Origin: Mariprofundus micogutta | Lineage (GTDB): Bacteria; Pseudomonadota; Zetaproteobacteria; Mariprofundales; Mariprofundaceae | Direction of reading: 5' to 3' | NCBI RefSeq assembly: GCF_001895085.1 | Contig: NZ_BDFD01000020.1 | Span: 1 to 50,498 of the forward strand | Length of the DNA stretch: 50,498 bases | Shown: positions 18,158-27,352 of the stretch, piece after piece | Position numbering within the stretch: position 1 is the stretch's first letter | Layout: every line of letters starts with the position of its first letter | Translations under genes and position numbers: made by a program | Notes under the pieces: generated by a model | The model's input: only the letters and a program-made list of their open reading frames with translations | The model's database searches: none | What the model was told of the DNA's origin: nothing

Positions 18158-19228
18158 TTAAATCCGAATTGGAATGCGTCGGGCACCAAATGCGTCATAA
18201 AATTCATCAAAACAGCCGGGGACTTTCGCACCGCACATGATGCACTCACCTGTATCGCTAAGCCGGTGTTCAATGATCTCATACCAGTCCCGCACAATGA
18301 CTCTTTCTCCACAGCCCGGGCAGAACGTCGTATCACCGGTCTGGTCATGCACATTACCGGTATAAACATAATGCAGCCCTGCTTTCAGGCCAATATCCCG
18401 TGCCCGGGAAAGTGTGGCTGATGGCGTAGGCGGCAAGTTCATCATTTTCCAGTCCGGATGAAATGCGGTGAAATGCAGCGGCACATCGAGTCCCAGATTC
18501 TGCGCAATCCAGTCGCACATGGCCGTGAGTTCCTCATCGCTGTCATTCTGCCCCGGAATCAGCAAGGTGGTTATTTCAAACCATACATCTGTTTCATGTT
18601 TCAGATAGAGCAGCGAATCCAGCACCGGTTGCAACTGCCCCGCACATAGCTTGTGATAAAATTCTTCCGTAAATGCTTTCAAATCAACGTTGGCCGCATC
18701 CATATGAGAAAAAAATTCAGCCCTCGCTTCAGGATGAATATAAGCTGAGGTGACAGCTACCGTCCTGATGCCCTGTTCATGGCAGGCTATTGCTGTATCA
18801 ACTGCATATTCGAGAAAGATAATCGGATCGTTATAGGTAAAAGAGACGCTCCTACAGCCATGCTCTGCTGCAGCCTGTGCAATCTGATTCGGCTCAGCCT
18901 GATCACACAGGCGATCAAACTCGCGAGATTTGGAGATATCCCAGTTCTGACAGAATTTACATGCCAGATTGCATCCAGCCGTGCCAAAAGAGAGTACGCT
19001 GGAGCCCGGATAAAAATGATTCAGCGGTTTTTTCTCGATCGGATCAATACAAAAACCAGACGAACGGCCATATGTAGTCAGGACAATCTTGCCATCCTCG
19101 CAACGTCGTACAAAACACAAACCCCGCTGCCCTTCGTGCAACTTACAATCACGCGGGCAGACATCACACTGAACACGGCCATCTTTAAGCGCATGCCAGT
19201 AACGGGCAGGGTGATGAGTATGATCCAT
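18158..19228 (-). CDS. amrS: AmmeMemoRadiSam system radical SAM enzyme
   Basis: This 356-residue radical SAM protein belongs to the AmmeMemoRadiSam family. The [4Fe-4S] motif is CNLACKFCQNW, preceded by SVLSFGTAG. An N-terminal Cys-rich stretch (CDVCPRDC...GLC) and a C-terminal CPGCG...CIMCGAKVPGC block may bind additional metal, as zinc-ribbon or auxiliary cluster sites. It starts two bases after the AmrA stop and is the last gene of the amrB-amrA-amrS unit. The reaction is not established. The family is distantly related to pyruvate-formate-lyase activating enzymes, so a glycyl-radical or peptide substrate is possible. Confidence 0.93.
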   Translation of the reverse strand: MDHTHHPARYWHALKDGRVQCDVCPRDCKLHEGQRGLCFVRRCEDGKIVLTTYGRSSGFCIDPIEKKPLNHFYPGSSVLSFGTAGCNLACKFCQNWDISKSREFDRLCDQAEPNQIAQAAAEHGCRSVSFTYNDPIIFLEYAVDTAIACHEQGIRTVAVTSAYIHPEARAEFFSHMDAANVDLKAFTEEFYHKLCAGQLQPVLDSLLYLKHETDVWFEITTLLIPGQNDSDEELTAMCDWIAQNLGLDVPLHFTAFHPDWKMMNLPPTPSATLSRARDIGLKAGLHYVYTGNVHDQTGDTTFCPGCGERVIVRDWYEIIEHRLSDTGECIMCGAKVPGCFDEFYDAFGARRIPIRI

Positions 19229-19230
19229 GG

Positions 19231-19803
19231 CTACTCTTTTGAATGCTCCTGTTCCCGGAATTTATTGACCTGATATTTGTAAAGCAGCACCTCTGGATGC
19301 CAGAAATCAGCTGAAAGACCCGCCTTGACCTTTAACTGGCCAAGAAACTCTTTCGCTTCAGGTATTTGTGTCCACACCTGTGGTAAAAATGTCGCTTTGT
19401 AGAGGCCGAATTTAAACACCACACCATCAACACCGGGGCGTAGCTTGGACAAGGCAATACTCTCATTGCGTGCATGCATGGCCTCCAGTGACGACAATAC
19501 AGAAACCTCAATCTGAACATTGGCAAATTCATCTGCCGTAAGCGGAGCAAAACGATGATCATGAAATGCTGAAGCCACTGCATTTGCAGACACATCTTCA
19601 AGCAATGAACGATAAGTCTCCAGTGACCCTATGCAGCCTCGCAAAACACCTTGCAGATACAGTGTCACAAATGATGCGCCAGGCTCCTGCAGCCATTTGA
19701 TACCATCAGTATTTATATTCCCCGCAGCCAAATCAAGTTGCCTGGCAATTGCAGCGCGTGCAATTCCCGTAAGTAACCTGCCCTTATTGACTGACTCACT
19801 CAT
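19231..19803 (-). CDS. amrA: AmmeMemoRadiSam system protein A (AMMECR1-like)
   Basis: This AMMECR1-domain protein of about 190 residues has the hallmark motif LRGCIGSLE, followed by DVSANAVASAFHDHRFAPLT. ATG 19803 is chosen because AGGAG lies five bases before it; an upstream in-frame ATG at 19821 has no such site. The start overlaps the end of amrB by eight bases, giving translational coupling. AMMECR1 proteins are conserved from archaea to humans but have no settled biochemical role. The fixed association with Memo and a radical SAM enzyme suggests one pathway or complex. Confidence 0.93.
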   Translation of the reverse strand: MSESVNKGRLLTGIARAAIARQLDLAAGNINTDGIKWLQEPGASFVTLYLQGVLRGCIGSLETYRSLLEDVSANAVASAFHDHRFAPLTADEFANVQIEVSVLSSLEAMHARNESIALSKLRPGVDGVVFKFGLYKATFLPQVWTQIPEAKEFLGQLKVKAGLSADFWHPEVLLYKYQVNKFREQEHSKE

Positions 19804-20605
19804 GAGCACTCCTGTGTTCATAACACCCTATTGAAGCATAACCTACCACGCGATCTTTATCTCCAGCCGTATCACCTGAATTCCGGTAATCCAGTAACTT
19901 CAACGACATGTGCTTCTCGCGGGCAATCTGTTGCAAGGCATTGATTGCCGTGGCACCGCAAGCCTGATCATGGCTTAAATCATCTGTTTTCGCCAACACG
20001 GTTTCAATACTTTTTTCATCAATCGCCCGGGCTTCTTGATAGGCATGAAAATGGGAAAGGTCAGAGCTGATCACAACAAGTGTATCATCACCCCCCCAGA
20101 GCGCAGACATTACTTCGGCAACAGCTTCGGGCTCTACCATACCGACACACAGAGGTATCAACTGAATGTCATTCAATACTATTTGCAAAAAAGGAAGCTG
20201 CACTTCCAGCGAATGCTCCCGGGCATGGGCCTGATCATTCAAGCAGACATGTGGCAATTCAAGAGCTGCAGTCATGGACTCCTGATCCAGCTCAATCCTC
20301 CCCAATGGCGTTTCAAAGACATCACATTCCGGCAGTGCCATGCCGTAAAAGGGAACACGATGAGCCGGTCCGAATAGAAGCACACGTCTGATAGCTGTCG
20401 ATTTAACAGCAGCATAGGCAAAGGCGGCAGTCAAACCGGAATAGATATATCCGGCATGGGGAACAATGACAGCTTTGGGACATCCAATAATCAGTTTGCC
20501 TGTCGCATTTTCTGCAGTTGCCACAGAGTTGTTGATAAACTGCGACAACTCATCCGCATGATCAGGATAAAACATTCCGGCAACTGCAGCAGGACGAACA
20601 GACAT
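19796..20605 (-). CDS. amrB: AmmeMemoRadiSam system protein B (Memo-like)
   Basis: This Memo-family protein of about 269 residues is structurally related to class III extradiol dioxygenases. The metal or active-site candidates are His in VPHAGYIYSG, His in LFGPAHRVPFYG and Cys in DQACGATAIN. ISSDLSHFHAY is the fourth conserved block. ATG 20605 has GAGG eight bases upstream; ATG or GTG codons 6-9 bases further up are too close to it. It is the first gene of the amr trio and starts 38 bases after the TonB receptor stop, so the trio may be read from the receptor promoter. Human MEMO1 has been linked to iron binding. Confidence 0.93.
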   Translation of the reverse strand: MSVRPAAVAGMFYPDHADELSQFINNSVATAENATGKLIIGCPKAVIVPHAGYIYSGLTAAFAYAAVKSTAIRRVLLFGPAHRVPFYGMALPECDVFETPLGRIELDQESMTAALELPHVCLNDQAHAREHSLEVQLPFLQIVLNDIQLIPLCVGMVEPEAVAEVMSALWGGDDTLVVISSDLSHFHAYQEARAIDEKSIETVLAKTDDLSHDQACGATAINALQQIAREKHMSLKLLDYRNSGDTAGDKDRVVGYASIGCYEHRSAHE

Positions 20606-20643
20606 CAACATCACCTCATAAAGCTGGGTGATTGTAGTGTAGC

Positions 20644-22632
20644 TTAATCGTAGTTGTATGTCGCCTGAGCATGGAAACTGCGCCCGATATCAGTCAGGTT
20701 GAAGCTTGTTGAATCAAGATACTGTGGTCGGCTTTTATCAAACAGATCGTTTGCAGCCAGACTCAGCTGCAGCTGTTTGTTTGGCGACCAGGCAATGCGG
20801 GCATCAACACGGTTGTATGCAGGGGTAACGATACCTCCGGCTGCCTGCAGACTGGCAACATAATATATCGCACTATCAAACTGCAGCTGCCATGGTAAAT
20901 CCAGCCTGGACTGCAGCGAAGCCATATTTCGAGCATTGCTCTGCAATACTTCCAATCCTGCTGTCCGGGCCGTGGACCATGATTCAGGCTTCAGGCTTTC
21001 CATATTGATATGACTATAGCTGGCTTTAAGCAGCCAATCCTTCGAAGCCTGCCACTGAAGCGTTAATTCGCCTCCGTGCACACTGCCCCCAAGTCCGTTA
21101 CCAATGATACCGCCAAAGAATCCGAAATCCTCACTGGTACTCAGGCGCTTGTAACGATTGAAAAAAAGTGACAGCGATAGGTGAAGATTATCAGCCAGCA
21201 TACCGCGATAGCCAGCCTCATAAGACAACTGAACCTGACTTTCCAAATCAGGGTTGGGTTGTATCAGGTTAATGCTGGGAGGAAAAGGAAAGGGAAGTCC
21301 TGATAGCGCTAGTGAAGCTGCGTCATCAAATCGGGTCGGTGTAGATACAGTACGGGAGATTGCCCCCCAGATAGTATGGTTCTGTTCGATATGCCAAAGT
21401 AATTGCGCCGAAGGCTGGTACTCAAAACCGGTATAGCTGTTGTTCTCAAACTTTGAGCCCAACGTCAGCTGTACATTACGCTCGTGCCAATATGACCTCG
21501 CCTGTACAAAACCACGATAGGTGCGGGTGTGAGATTGGGCGGGGTGATAGGATAGTAATGGATTCGCGCCAGTGGTATTGATGTTGTTAAACCGTGTCTT
21601 TCGATAACCAAGGCCCCAGTTGACTGCAAGCTGCTCTGCGAGCTTAAAATGGTGAGACATATCAAAATCATACGTATTGATATGATCAAACCTTAGCTGT
21701 TTAAAAGTCTCTTTTTTCGTTTGGTCAACGTAGGCCTGCATGCGTAAAGCGGACTCCTCCGAAAAATCATGTTGCCACTCTCCCATTAAATGGGAGCCAG
21801 AAAAAATGCCACTGCTCGGAATATTATGCAGCGTACCACGGTTTCTTGCACCCTGCAGGGAAATATGATCAACAGAGGACAGCCTGGAATCAATACGGAA
21901 ATCAATACGACTCTGGTCCCAGTCATCATTGTTGTAGACAAGACCATTGCTGTTCATCTGCCGGCCATGAGCAGCGTAGCGACCACTGATACGATATGAG
22001 GTATTATAACCCAGCTCGCCCCCATATCGCAGCTTACCCATGCTATGCAGCCGGTTCCCACCACTTCCCGCAACCAGAATCCCTTGTGTATCCAGCGATT
22101 TCTTGGTAATGATGTTGATCACCCCGGTCATGGCATTGGCTCCCCAGATGGCACCTCCGGGACCACGAATCACTTCAATGCGCTTGATGTTTTCCAAGAG
22201 GAGGTCTCGGCGAAACCAGTCCACACCCGATGTAAGCGGCGTGTAAATAGAACGGCCATCAACCATCACCAACATTGTTCGGGCAAATGTCCCATTGAAA
22301 CCACGTGCTGAAATCGCCCATGCCGAGGCAGATGTTCGGGCGACTTGCATGCCGGGAACCATGCGCATCAATTCAGGTACCGTCTGCATGCCGGAGCGTA
22401 AAATATCTTCACTACTCAGTACGGTGACCGCAGCTGCAGCATCATCCAGCGGCATGGCCCATTTATCGATGGTCGTTACTTCGACATTCATCAATTGCGC
22501 CATATCCATTTCAAGCAGTGTAGATGTATCTGCTTCGGCAGCTGTGACCTGCGTAGAAGATAAACTTGCAGCCATAATCACTGGCAGCATTAACTTCACT
22601 ACGCACGTCCACCGCAATGTGTTGATTTCCAT
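20644..22632 (-). CDS. TonB-dependent outer-membrane receptor, paralogue 1
   Basis: This is a 662-residue TonB-dependent transporter. A signal peptide of about 32 residues is followed by the plug domain (about 55-165), which contains GAIWGANAMTGVINIITK. The rest is the 22-strand barrel, ending QATYNYD rather than in an aromatic residue. The start ATG has AAGGAG five bases upstream. The plug resembles catecholate/cobalamin-type receptors, but the ligand is not evident. It is clearly paralogous to the receptor at 27403-29448. The two were neighbours about 0.2 kb apart before a 4.6-kb transposon entered between them. The amr trio follows downstream. Confidence 0.92.
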   Translation of the reverse strand: MEINTLRWTCVVKLMLPVIMAASLSSTQVTAAEADTSTLLEMDMAQLMNVEVTTIDKWAMPLDDAAAAVTVLSSEDILRSGMQTVPELMRMVPGMQVARTSASAWAISARGFNGTFARTMLVMVDGRSIYTPLTSGVDWFRRDLLLENIKRIEVIRGPGGAIWGANAMTGVINIITKKSLDTQGILVAGSGGNRLHSMGKLRYGGELGYNTSYRISGRYAAHGRQMNSNGLVYNNDDWDQSRIDFRIDSRLSSVDHISLQGARNRGTLHNIPSSGIFSGSHLMGEWQHDFSEESALRMQAYVDQTKKETFKQLRFDHINTYDFDMSHHFKLAEQLAVNWGLGYRKTRFNNINTTGANPLLSYHPAQSHTRTYRGFVQARSYWHERNVQLTLGSKFENNSYTGFEYQPSAQLLWHIEQNHTIWGAISRTVSTPTRFDDAASLALSGLPFPFPPSINLIQPNPDLESQVQLSYEAGYRGMLADNLHLSLSLFFNRYKRLSTSEDFGFFGGIIGNGLGGSVHGGELTLQWQASKDWLLKASYSHINMESLKPESWSTARTAGLEVLQSNARNMASLQSRLDLPWQLQFDSAIYYVASLQAAGGIVTPAYNRVDARIAWSPNKQLQLSLAANDLFDKSRPQYLDSTSFNLTDIGRSFHAQATYNYD

Positions 22633-22668
22633 CCCCTCTCCTTATTATTCGATTTCCCATTCATAGGA

Positions 22669-22680
22669 GTACAGCTGTAC
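22669..22680. promoter_or_regulatory. 12-bp perfect palindrome upstream of receptor 1
   Basis: GTACAGCTGTAC lies 37 bases before the receptor start codon, inside the probable 5' leader or core promoter. A half-site GTACAGCT recurs about 90 bases further upstream near 22757. It may be an operator; no regulator can be assigned. Confidence 0.35.
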
Positions 22681-22794
22681 ATGCCCAAACGGCATGGCCT
22701 CCACAGCATGCGAAAAATTAATCCAAAAAGACGATAAACATAATCGTTGCAACACGTACAGCTACAGCAGAGCGAATAAATTGAGGTAACTCAC

Positions 22795-22803
22795 CCCAAA
22801 ATG
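22795..22803. repeat. Target-site duplication, left copy
   Basis: The 9-mer CCCAAAATG abuts the left terminal inverted repeat and is repeated exactly at 27377-27385 beyond the right one. Removing the transposon and one copy restores CCCCAAAATGGGG, a small palindrome between the two receptor genes. Confidence 0.9.
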
Positions 22804-22827
22804 CAAGCCGATCAGCAAAAGTGTTGA
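22804..22827 (+). repeat. Left terminal inverted repeat of the transposon
   Basis: The repeat begins CAAGCCGATCAGCAAA and ends GTGTTGA. It pairs with 27353-27376 with three mismatches, at positions 12, 13 and 17. The tip sequence CAAGCCG recurs 42 bases inside the element at 22846-22852, a possible subterminal transposase site. Confidence 0.9.
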
Positions 22828-22889
22828 AAAAGGTGGCTACAATATCAAGCCGCTCACTTGAGCAGGGCGCTCTCTGAGCGTGTTTCTTT

Positions 22890-23972
22890 TTACAGGTCTT
22901 TAAGCTTCTGATTGCTCAGTAGTACAATTAGTTCTGGCTCCGTCCTAAACCAAACCAGTGATCCGACAGCTAGCTTACTAAAATTTTTCCGAAACGCTTG
23001 AGCTTCCCTATCTTCAAAAGCGGTCAGGAACTTAACACTGTCAACGGGTATCTTTGACCCTTCTACAATCTGCAAAAGAGTTTCCCGGCGGGCCTCAGTA
23101 ATAGCTCCATCAGAAGCCACAATTTCGCAAAACAGGAATTCAATAGGATCTCCAAATTCTGCTAGAATTAGGTCCGGAAGTTCCATATTAAGGTCAAATC
23201 GTAACCCTACACTTTCGGAGAGTTCCTTGAGATGCAGGTGCTCTTTCTGATCACTCTCGCTTATCCATAGTACAGCGGGGTCCTCCATGTGCCGCTTTGT
23301 ATAGTCTTCAATCAACCCTTGAATGATTAGAGATGACGGTCCCGCAGAAATACGGATTTTAGTTTCATCTGGCATTTCTATGAGTATGTCGCCTTTTTTG
23401 GCCTGAATGCCTTTAGCCTTAAGTGCCATCCGCTGCAGAACAGTTTGGTCAAGATGGGTCTTTCTCCATTCTTCAATAGCGGTATTCAAGGCTTCATCAG
23501 TCAAATCAGGAGCAAACAAAGCTGAAAAGTGATTAGCCAAGGCTAAAGTTGGCTTTGGGGATGTTGTTGCATAGCCAGGAAGCTTTGTCACAACACCAAA
23601 TTTAATTAATTCATTTTTTATAAGATCATCTCGAATAGGCTCCCTCGTTCCATCACTATACCACCTGACACCTTCTGGCTTGAACTTGGGCTTTGTTGTT
23701 GATGAGGACCATTCTATTCGCTCTTGGTCTGATTTCTTCTTTGCCTGCTCTTCGGTAAAGAGGTAAATGAAGGAAGGTCTTAAATACTGCTCATTGCCAT
23801 CTATGAATCCGCCATATTGAAAGACAAAAATGACTTTGGCTGCCATGTCACCAACAAGAATTGTTCTGTCTGGGAAAGATTCTGGAAAAATCAAATTTAG
23901 CCGTCTTCTTATTTCCTCTAAGGTTGATAGAGCTGGGAGTTGAACCAAGCCCCCAGTATCGTTATTATACAT
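22890..23972 (-). CDS. BsuBI/PstI family type II restriction endonuclease
   Basis: This 360-residue endonuclease belongs to the family that cuts CTGCAG. The N-terminal half (about 1-180) has the family's RDDLIKNELIKFGVV and YATTSPKPTLALANHFSALF blocks. The C-terminal nuclease half holds LPDLILAEF (Asp 267), FLFCEIVASDG (Glu 283) and FLTAFEDREAQAF, a PD-(D/E)xK-like arrangement. ATG 23972 is chosen because GGAGG lies seven bases before it; a TTG at 23987 would include that site in the coding region. It lies 20 bases behind the methyltransferase gene. The gene looks intact, so the system may be active. CTGCAG specificity is inferred from the family. Confidence 0.9.
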   Translation of the reverse strand: MYNNDTGGLVQLPALSTLEEIRRRLNLIFPESFPDRTILVGDMAAKVIFVFQYGGFIDGNEQYLRPSFIYLFTEEQAKKKSDQERIEWSSSTTKPKFKPEGVRWYSDGTREPIRDDLIKNELIKFGVVTKLPGYATTSPKPTLALANHFSALFAPDLTDEALNTAIEEWRKTHLDQTVLQRMALKAKGIQAKKGDILIEMPDETKIRISAGPSSLIIQGLIEDYTKRHMEDPAVLWISESDQKEHLHLKELSESVGLRFDLNMELPDLILAEFGDPIEFLFCEIVASDGAITEARRETLLQIVEGSKIPVDSVKFLTAFEDREAQAFRKNFSKLAVGSLVWFRTEPELIVLLSNQKLKDL

Positions 23973-23992
23973 TCCTTTCCCTCCCAATGTTC

Positions 23993-25495
23993 TTATGCGG
24001 CCAATCTCTCTCTATTCTCGTTTGCAAGAGCATTTTCGACAACGGCATCAATTTCATCCAGCGACAAACCCAACGCACTTTGGCCTATGTATCTAATAAT
24101 ATCCAATGATGGAAGAGGAAGCCTACGAAGGTCGGTTGCATTGATTTGAGTATTACCAGCAACAGCTCTTAGGTATTGATTTACAACTCTGCTATTTAGG
24201 TAGGCCGCAAGCCCCACCGCTTCTGCCTCAGTCACATTACCACCAGGGCGATAAATGTAATTGGTATGGTTTTCCAAACCTATGACCGCCCCTGGAAGCG
24301 ACCCCTCAATATAGGGAGCTGCAACAACCCTTCGCTCATCTTCTTTCGGGCTAAAGCGCCTCATCACAACCATGTTTTCATTCGGAACCAGCATCCAAGC
24401 GGATGCAGCATTTGCAACAATATGTTCCCGTTTCTTTTTGATAGGCCATTGAACCGCCATGTGTTTTATATGCTGCATCCAAAGAAAAGGGACGGTTTGC
24501 TTGGATTTTCTCAAGCGGACAAACTTATCAGCCCTGAATGCAACAATAGGACCAGTGCTAACTTTTAAGCTATAGTTTTCGAGGGTCGATCCCCATGCTT
24601 TCAAATCGATGCCATTTACATGGGTTGGGAGAATAAGCATTTGGTCATCATCGTCATCAATGACTTGGTTCAACGGCATATTATTCAATTGGGAGTTATG
24701 CAAATCAGCCAAACCAGCACTTGAGCTTACGATCACATTCTGGTTTGATTTAGCTTTCGTAGTAGCCCAAGTAATCATCGCCTCTTGAAGAATTTCATCA
24801 TCAGTAAAATGTTCTGTTCTGCTCTCAAATGTGTGCATTGCCTCTATGTGCAGATTGTTGAACAAATGTTTCCTCATGGCAGCAAAATAAGCACCGTTAG
24901 TCCAGCTTCGTGGGGTTATGAAACACCACTTTCCATTTCTCTTAAGCAGCTTTGCGCAAGCCGCCATGAACAACCCATAAATGTTTGGCTGGCCATAAAC
25001 AGCATAGCTATGCTTTTCAGCTCGCTCATCAGAAGCATTGATTTTGAAATAAGGCGGATTGGCTATGATCACATCGGCAATAGCCTTGGAAGATAGAGCC
25101 ATTTGAGATAGCAGGAAATCGCCATGTTTTATAGAGACAGTTAGTGAAACTCCCTTAAGTTTTGCCCTGTTGCGAAGGTTGTTAGCGAGCTTTTTTAAAG
25201 TTGGGATCATTCGGCCATCTAGTTCACACAAAATCAATTTGATGTTTTTTGGCTTAGTGTCACAATCCATCAGTCCTTCTATTGCGGCGGCTGCAAGAAC
25301 CCCGCTGCCTGCTGCTGGATCAAGCACACAAAGGGAAGACTTGTGTGCATGAGGAATGCACCGTTGAGACATAAACCGAGCCACGCTTGGCGGTGTCATG
25401 TACTGCCCCATTTCCTTTTGCTCTGCGGCTTGCAGTTTGCGAGTGGCTTCTATCCCATTTCGATAAGCGTTATCTACAATTTCGTTTTGTTCCAT
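23993..25495 (-). CDS. N6-adenine DNA methyltransferase, PstI/BsuBI type
   Basis: This 500-residue methyltransferase would protect host DNA against the adjacent endonuclease. The SAM-binding motif VLDPAAGSGVL is at 58-68, preceded by the MGQYMTPPSVARFM entry. The catalytic motif NPPY is at 146-149, marking an N6-adenine enzyme. The C-terminal half should recognise the target, and ends with the N-TQINATDLRRLPLPS pattern of such enzymes. The ATG at 25495 follows GGAGAG. A sigma-70-like promoter lies directly upstream at 25518-25547. The methyltransferase is therefore the first gene of the R-M pair, which helps it protect the genome before cutting begins. Confidence 0.92.
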   Translation of the reverse strand: MEQNEIVDNAYRNGIEATRKLQAAEQKEMGQYMTPPSVARFMSQRCIPHAHKSSLCVLDPAAGSGVLAAAAIEGLMDCDTKPKNIKLILCELDGRMIPTLKKLANNLRNRAKLKGVSLTVSIKHGDFLLSQMALSSKAIADVIIANPPYFKINASDERAEKHSYAVYGQPNIYGLFMAACAKLLKRNGKWCFITPRSWTNGAYFAAMRKHLFNNLHIEAMHTFESRTEHFTDDEILQEAMITWATTKAKSNQNVIVSSSAGLADLHNSQLNNMPLNQVIDDDDDQMLILPTHVNGIDLKAWGSTLENYSLKVSTGPIVAFRADKFVRLRKSKQTVPFLWMQHIKHMAVQWPIKKKREHIVANAASAWMLVPNENMVVMRRFSPKEDERRVVAAPYIEGSLPGAVIGLENHTNYIYRPGGNVTEAEAVGLAAYLNSRVVNQYLRAVAGNTQINATDLRRLPLPSLDIIRYIGQSALGLSLDEIDAVVENALANENRERLAA

Positions 25496-25517
25496 ACCTG
25501 TCCACTCTCCCTTTTGT

Positions 25518-25547
25518 ATAATAAGCTCAATACAGAATTACTTTCAA
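25518..25547 (-). promoter_or_regulatory. Sigma-70-like promoter of the R-M genes
   Basis: On the minus strand TTGAAA (25547-25542) and TATTAT (25523-25518) are separated by 18 bases, each one base off consensus or close to it. They lie between the transposase stop and the methyltransferase start, so the R-M genes can be expressed independently of the transposase. Confidence 0.6.
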
Positions 25548-25559
25548 GTAGAATTCCTA

Positions 25560-27293
25560 TTACCCGAAATAAATAATATCTTCCAAAGGCACGACACCCT
25601 TAGCTAAACCAATCCGCATTGCGGGTGTTTGCTTATCTTTTCCTGCAAGACAATAGTTGTAATAAACCCTGAATATGTCCAATAGCTTGATAATGCTTTC
25701 AGGATTATATGCTGAATAACCAAACCATCTACGCGCCGTGCTACTTGCCGAAGATATAGGACGTTCAAGCAATGATAACCTGCGTCTAACCTGCATAAAG
25801 AAGCAATCAATCCCGTGCATGGATGCCTTGTTGTATAACCATGCTTGATGATCCTCATCATAATCATCATAATCGGTTAAATAACATATCGCCTTTTCAG
25901 GCTCGCTCATATTTGGAAATGGATGCAACAACCATTTATCCTTCCATTTGCCAATCTCTGCCATGGATGCCATGCGCTGCTTAATCAACATCAATTTGAT
26001 TTCATTTTCTGAAAGGTCGGGGTATTGTTTTTGCACTGCCTTGAACTCTTTGCGTGAATCAGCCAACACATGCCTTTTTTCATCAACCGTAAGGTTCTTA
26101 TTTAACCTTACATAAAATGCATCACAGCTACGATTGCTAATTTCTTTCTGAAACGCTGATAAGCAAGCGGCTCTGATACCTGAGTCCTGATCGAGAAAGA
26201 AGCGAACTTTATCCACATTGCCAAGCAGCTTGTGCAAATGGAAGAAATGTCCATACATCGTATAATCAGAATGAACCTGCATACCCCTCGCTGGTAGCCT
26301 ATTTGTACTACCAAGGGCTTCTGATACTTCCACATCATCACGGTTGATTGCTTGGGCGTATGTACCTTCAATATCACCAGTCAAATCCATAGCAAGCCTC
26401 TTATTCGCCTGTGACCGCATGGCACCCTCATCATAATCACTCTGCAACCAGAGTCGTGCATGCCTTCTATAGGCATGCTTATATCCCTCATCAATCAAGG
26501 ACTCTGTTTCTATTAATTCATGATCAGCCGATGAATCATAATTAAGGTGCATACCAAACACATAACCTGTTTGATTATCGGCACTACCAATAGCTGTGAG
26601 TTTTACATTGCGCTTGTCATCACGCCTTGACCAATTTACCACATATTCTTGCCTATCCACACTCACATAAACGCGATCAAGATGTTTACCCATAAGCCTA
26701 CGTTCTCTTTCACCAATAAATACAAGGCACTGGCGATGTAAGAAGTCTATTTTGCTATAAATAGTTTCCATGTGAACATCCGCAATTTCACAAATTCGCC
26801 TGAATGGTGATTTGTTCATAAGCAGCTTAAATATCAGTTTGTTTTTATGTGGCGCTTTATGCCCAGTGGTAGCCTGCTTTACTGAAAAAGACTTTTTACA
26901 TAGTTTACAACGATAGCGTGGTGAGCCTGACTTGGTTTTACCAAAAGATTGATAAGCCGCTTTACCTGCGCTAATTCCAACAGTGTGATTGAGGCACAGT
27001 TCATCAGGGCATGTTGGTTCATCAAGAGGCTCAAGGTATGCGCCAAGCCTATTCACTTCCTCATCAATGCCTTGGTTGCTTTTTATCGGAAAAAGCTCAC
27101 CACAGTCCTTACAAATCAATTTAGCCACAGGCTTTTTACTTCCAGCCGTTAGGTGATAGTTATCACCTTTACTGTTTTGACTGGCTGCGACACCGTAATG
27201 ATCACAAATAGGGTTCTTGCAAAAATTCACCTGAATTTCACCTCTTTCAAGTGGAATCCTTGGTATATTGTTTTGACAAGATTTCTTGCTCAA
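25560..27293 (-). CDS. Zinc-ribbon DDE-like transposase (577 aa)
   Basis: This large transposase has two N-terminal zinc ribbons, one with Cys 25/30/61/64 and one with Cys 95/100/129/132. A helix-turn-helix-like region follows (about 152-190) and then a probable RNase H-like core. Candidate acidic residues are Asp 213 (VSVDRQ), Asp 368 (FFLDQD) and Glu 510 (SLLERP). The C-terminal YYNYCLAGKDKQTPAMRIGL is typical of transposases. The start is TTG 27293, with AAGAGG nine bases before it. The N-terminus recalls IS1/IS1595 InsA-type zinc domains, but the length is about double. Its position 60 bases inside the right terminal repeat supports the role. Catalytic residues are my inference. Confidence 0.8.
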   Translation of the reverse strand: MSKKSCQNNIPRIPLERGEIQVNFCKNPICDHYGVAASQNSKGDNYHLTAGSKKPVAKLICKDCGELFPIKSNQGIDEEVNRLGAYLEPLDEPTCPDELCLNHTVGISAGKAAYQSFGKTKSGSPRYRCKLCKKSFSVKQATTGHKAPHKNKLIFKLLMNKSPFRRICEIADVHMETIYSKIDFLHRQCLVFIGERERRLMGKHLDRVYVSVDRQEYVVNWSRRDDKRNVKLTAIGSADNQTGYVFGMHLNYDSSADHELIETESLIDEGYKHAYRRHARLWLQSDYDEGAMRSQANKRLAMDLTGDIEGTYAQAINRDDVEVSEALGSTNRLPARGMQVHSDYTMYGHFFHLHKLLGNVDKVRFFLDQDSGIRAACLSAFQKEISNRSCDAFYVRLNKNLTVDEKRHVLADSRKEFKAVQKQYPDLSENEIKLMLIKQRMASMAEIGKWKDKWLLHPFPNMSEPEKAICYLTDYDDYDEDHQAWLYNKASMHGIDCFFMQVRRRLSLLERPISSASSTARRWFGYSAYNPESIIKLLDIFRVYYNYCLAGKDKQTPAMRIGLAKGVVPLEDIIYFG

Positions 27294-27352
27294 GTGACGT
27301 ATCCTCTTAACCGTTAGCGTTAAAGGGATTGTATCTTATTAGGGCTATACTA

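Noticed and set aside
22633-22803. Cobalamin riboswitch or Fur box before receptor 1
   Set aside because: No B12-box-like sequence and no 19-bp Fur-type inverted repeat could be recognised.
25496-25559. Controller (C) protein or C-box for the R-M system
   Set aside because: No small helix-turn-helix gene and no paired operator repeats were found; only a simple sigma-70-like promoter is visible.
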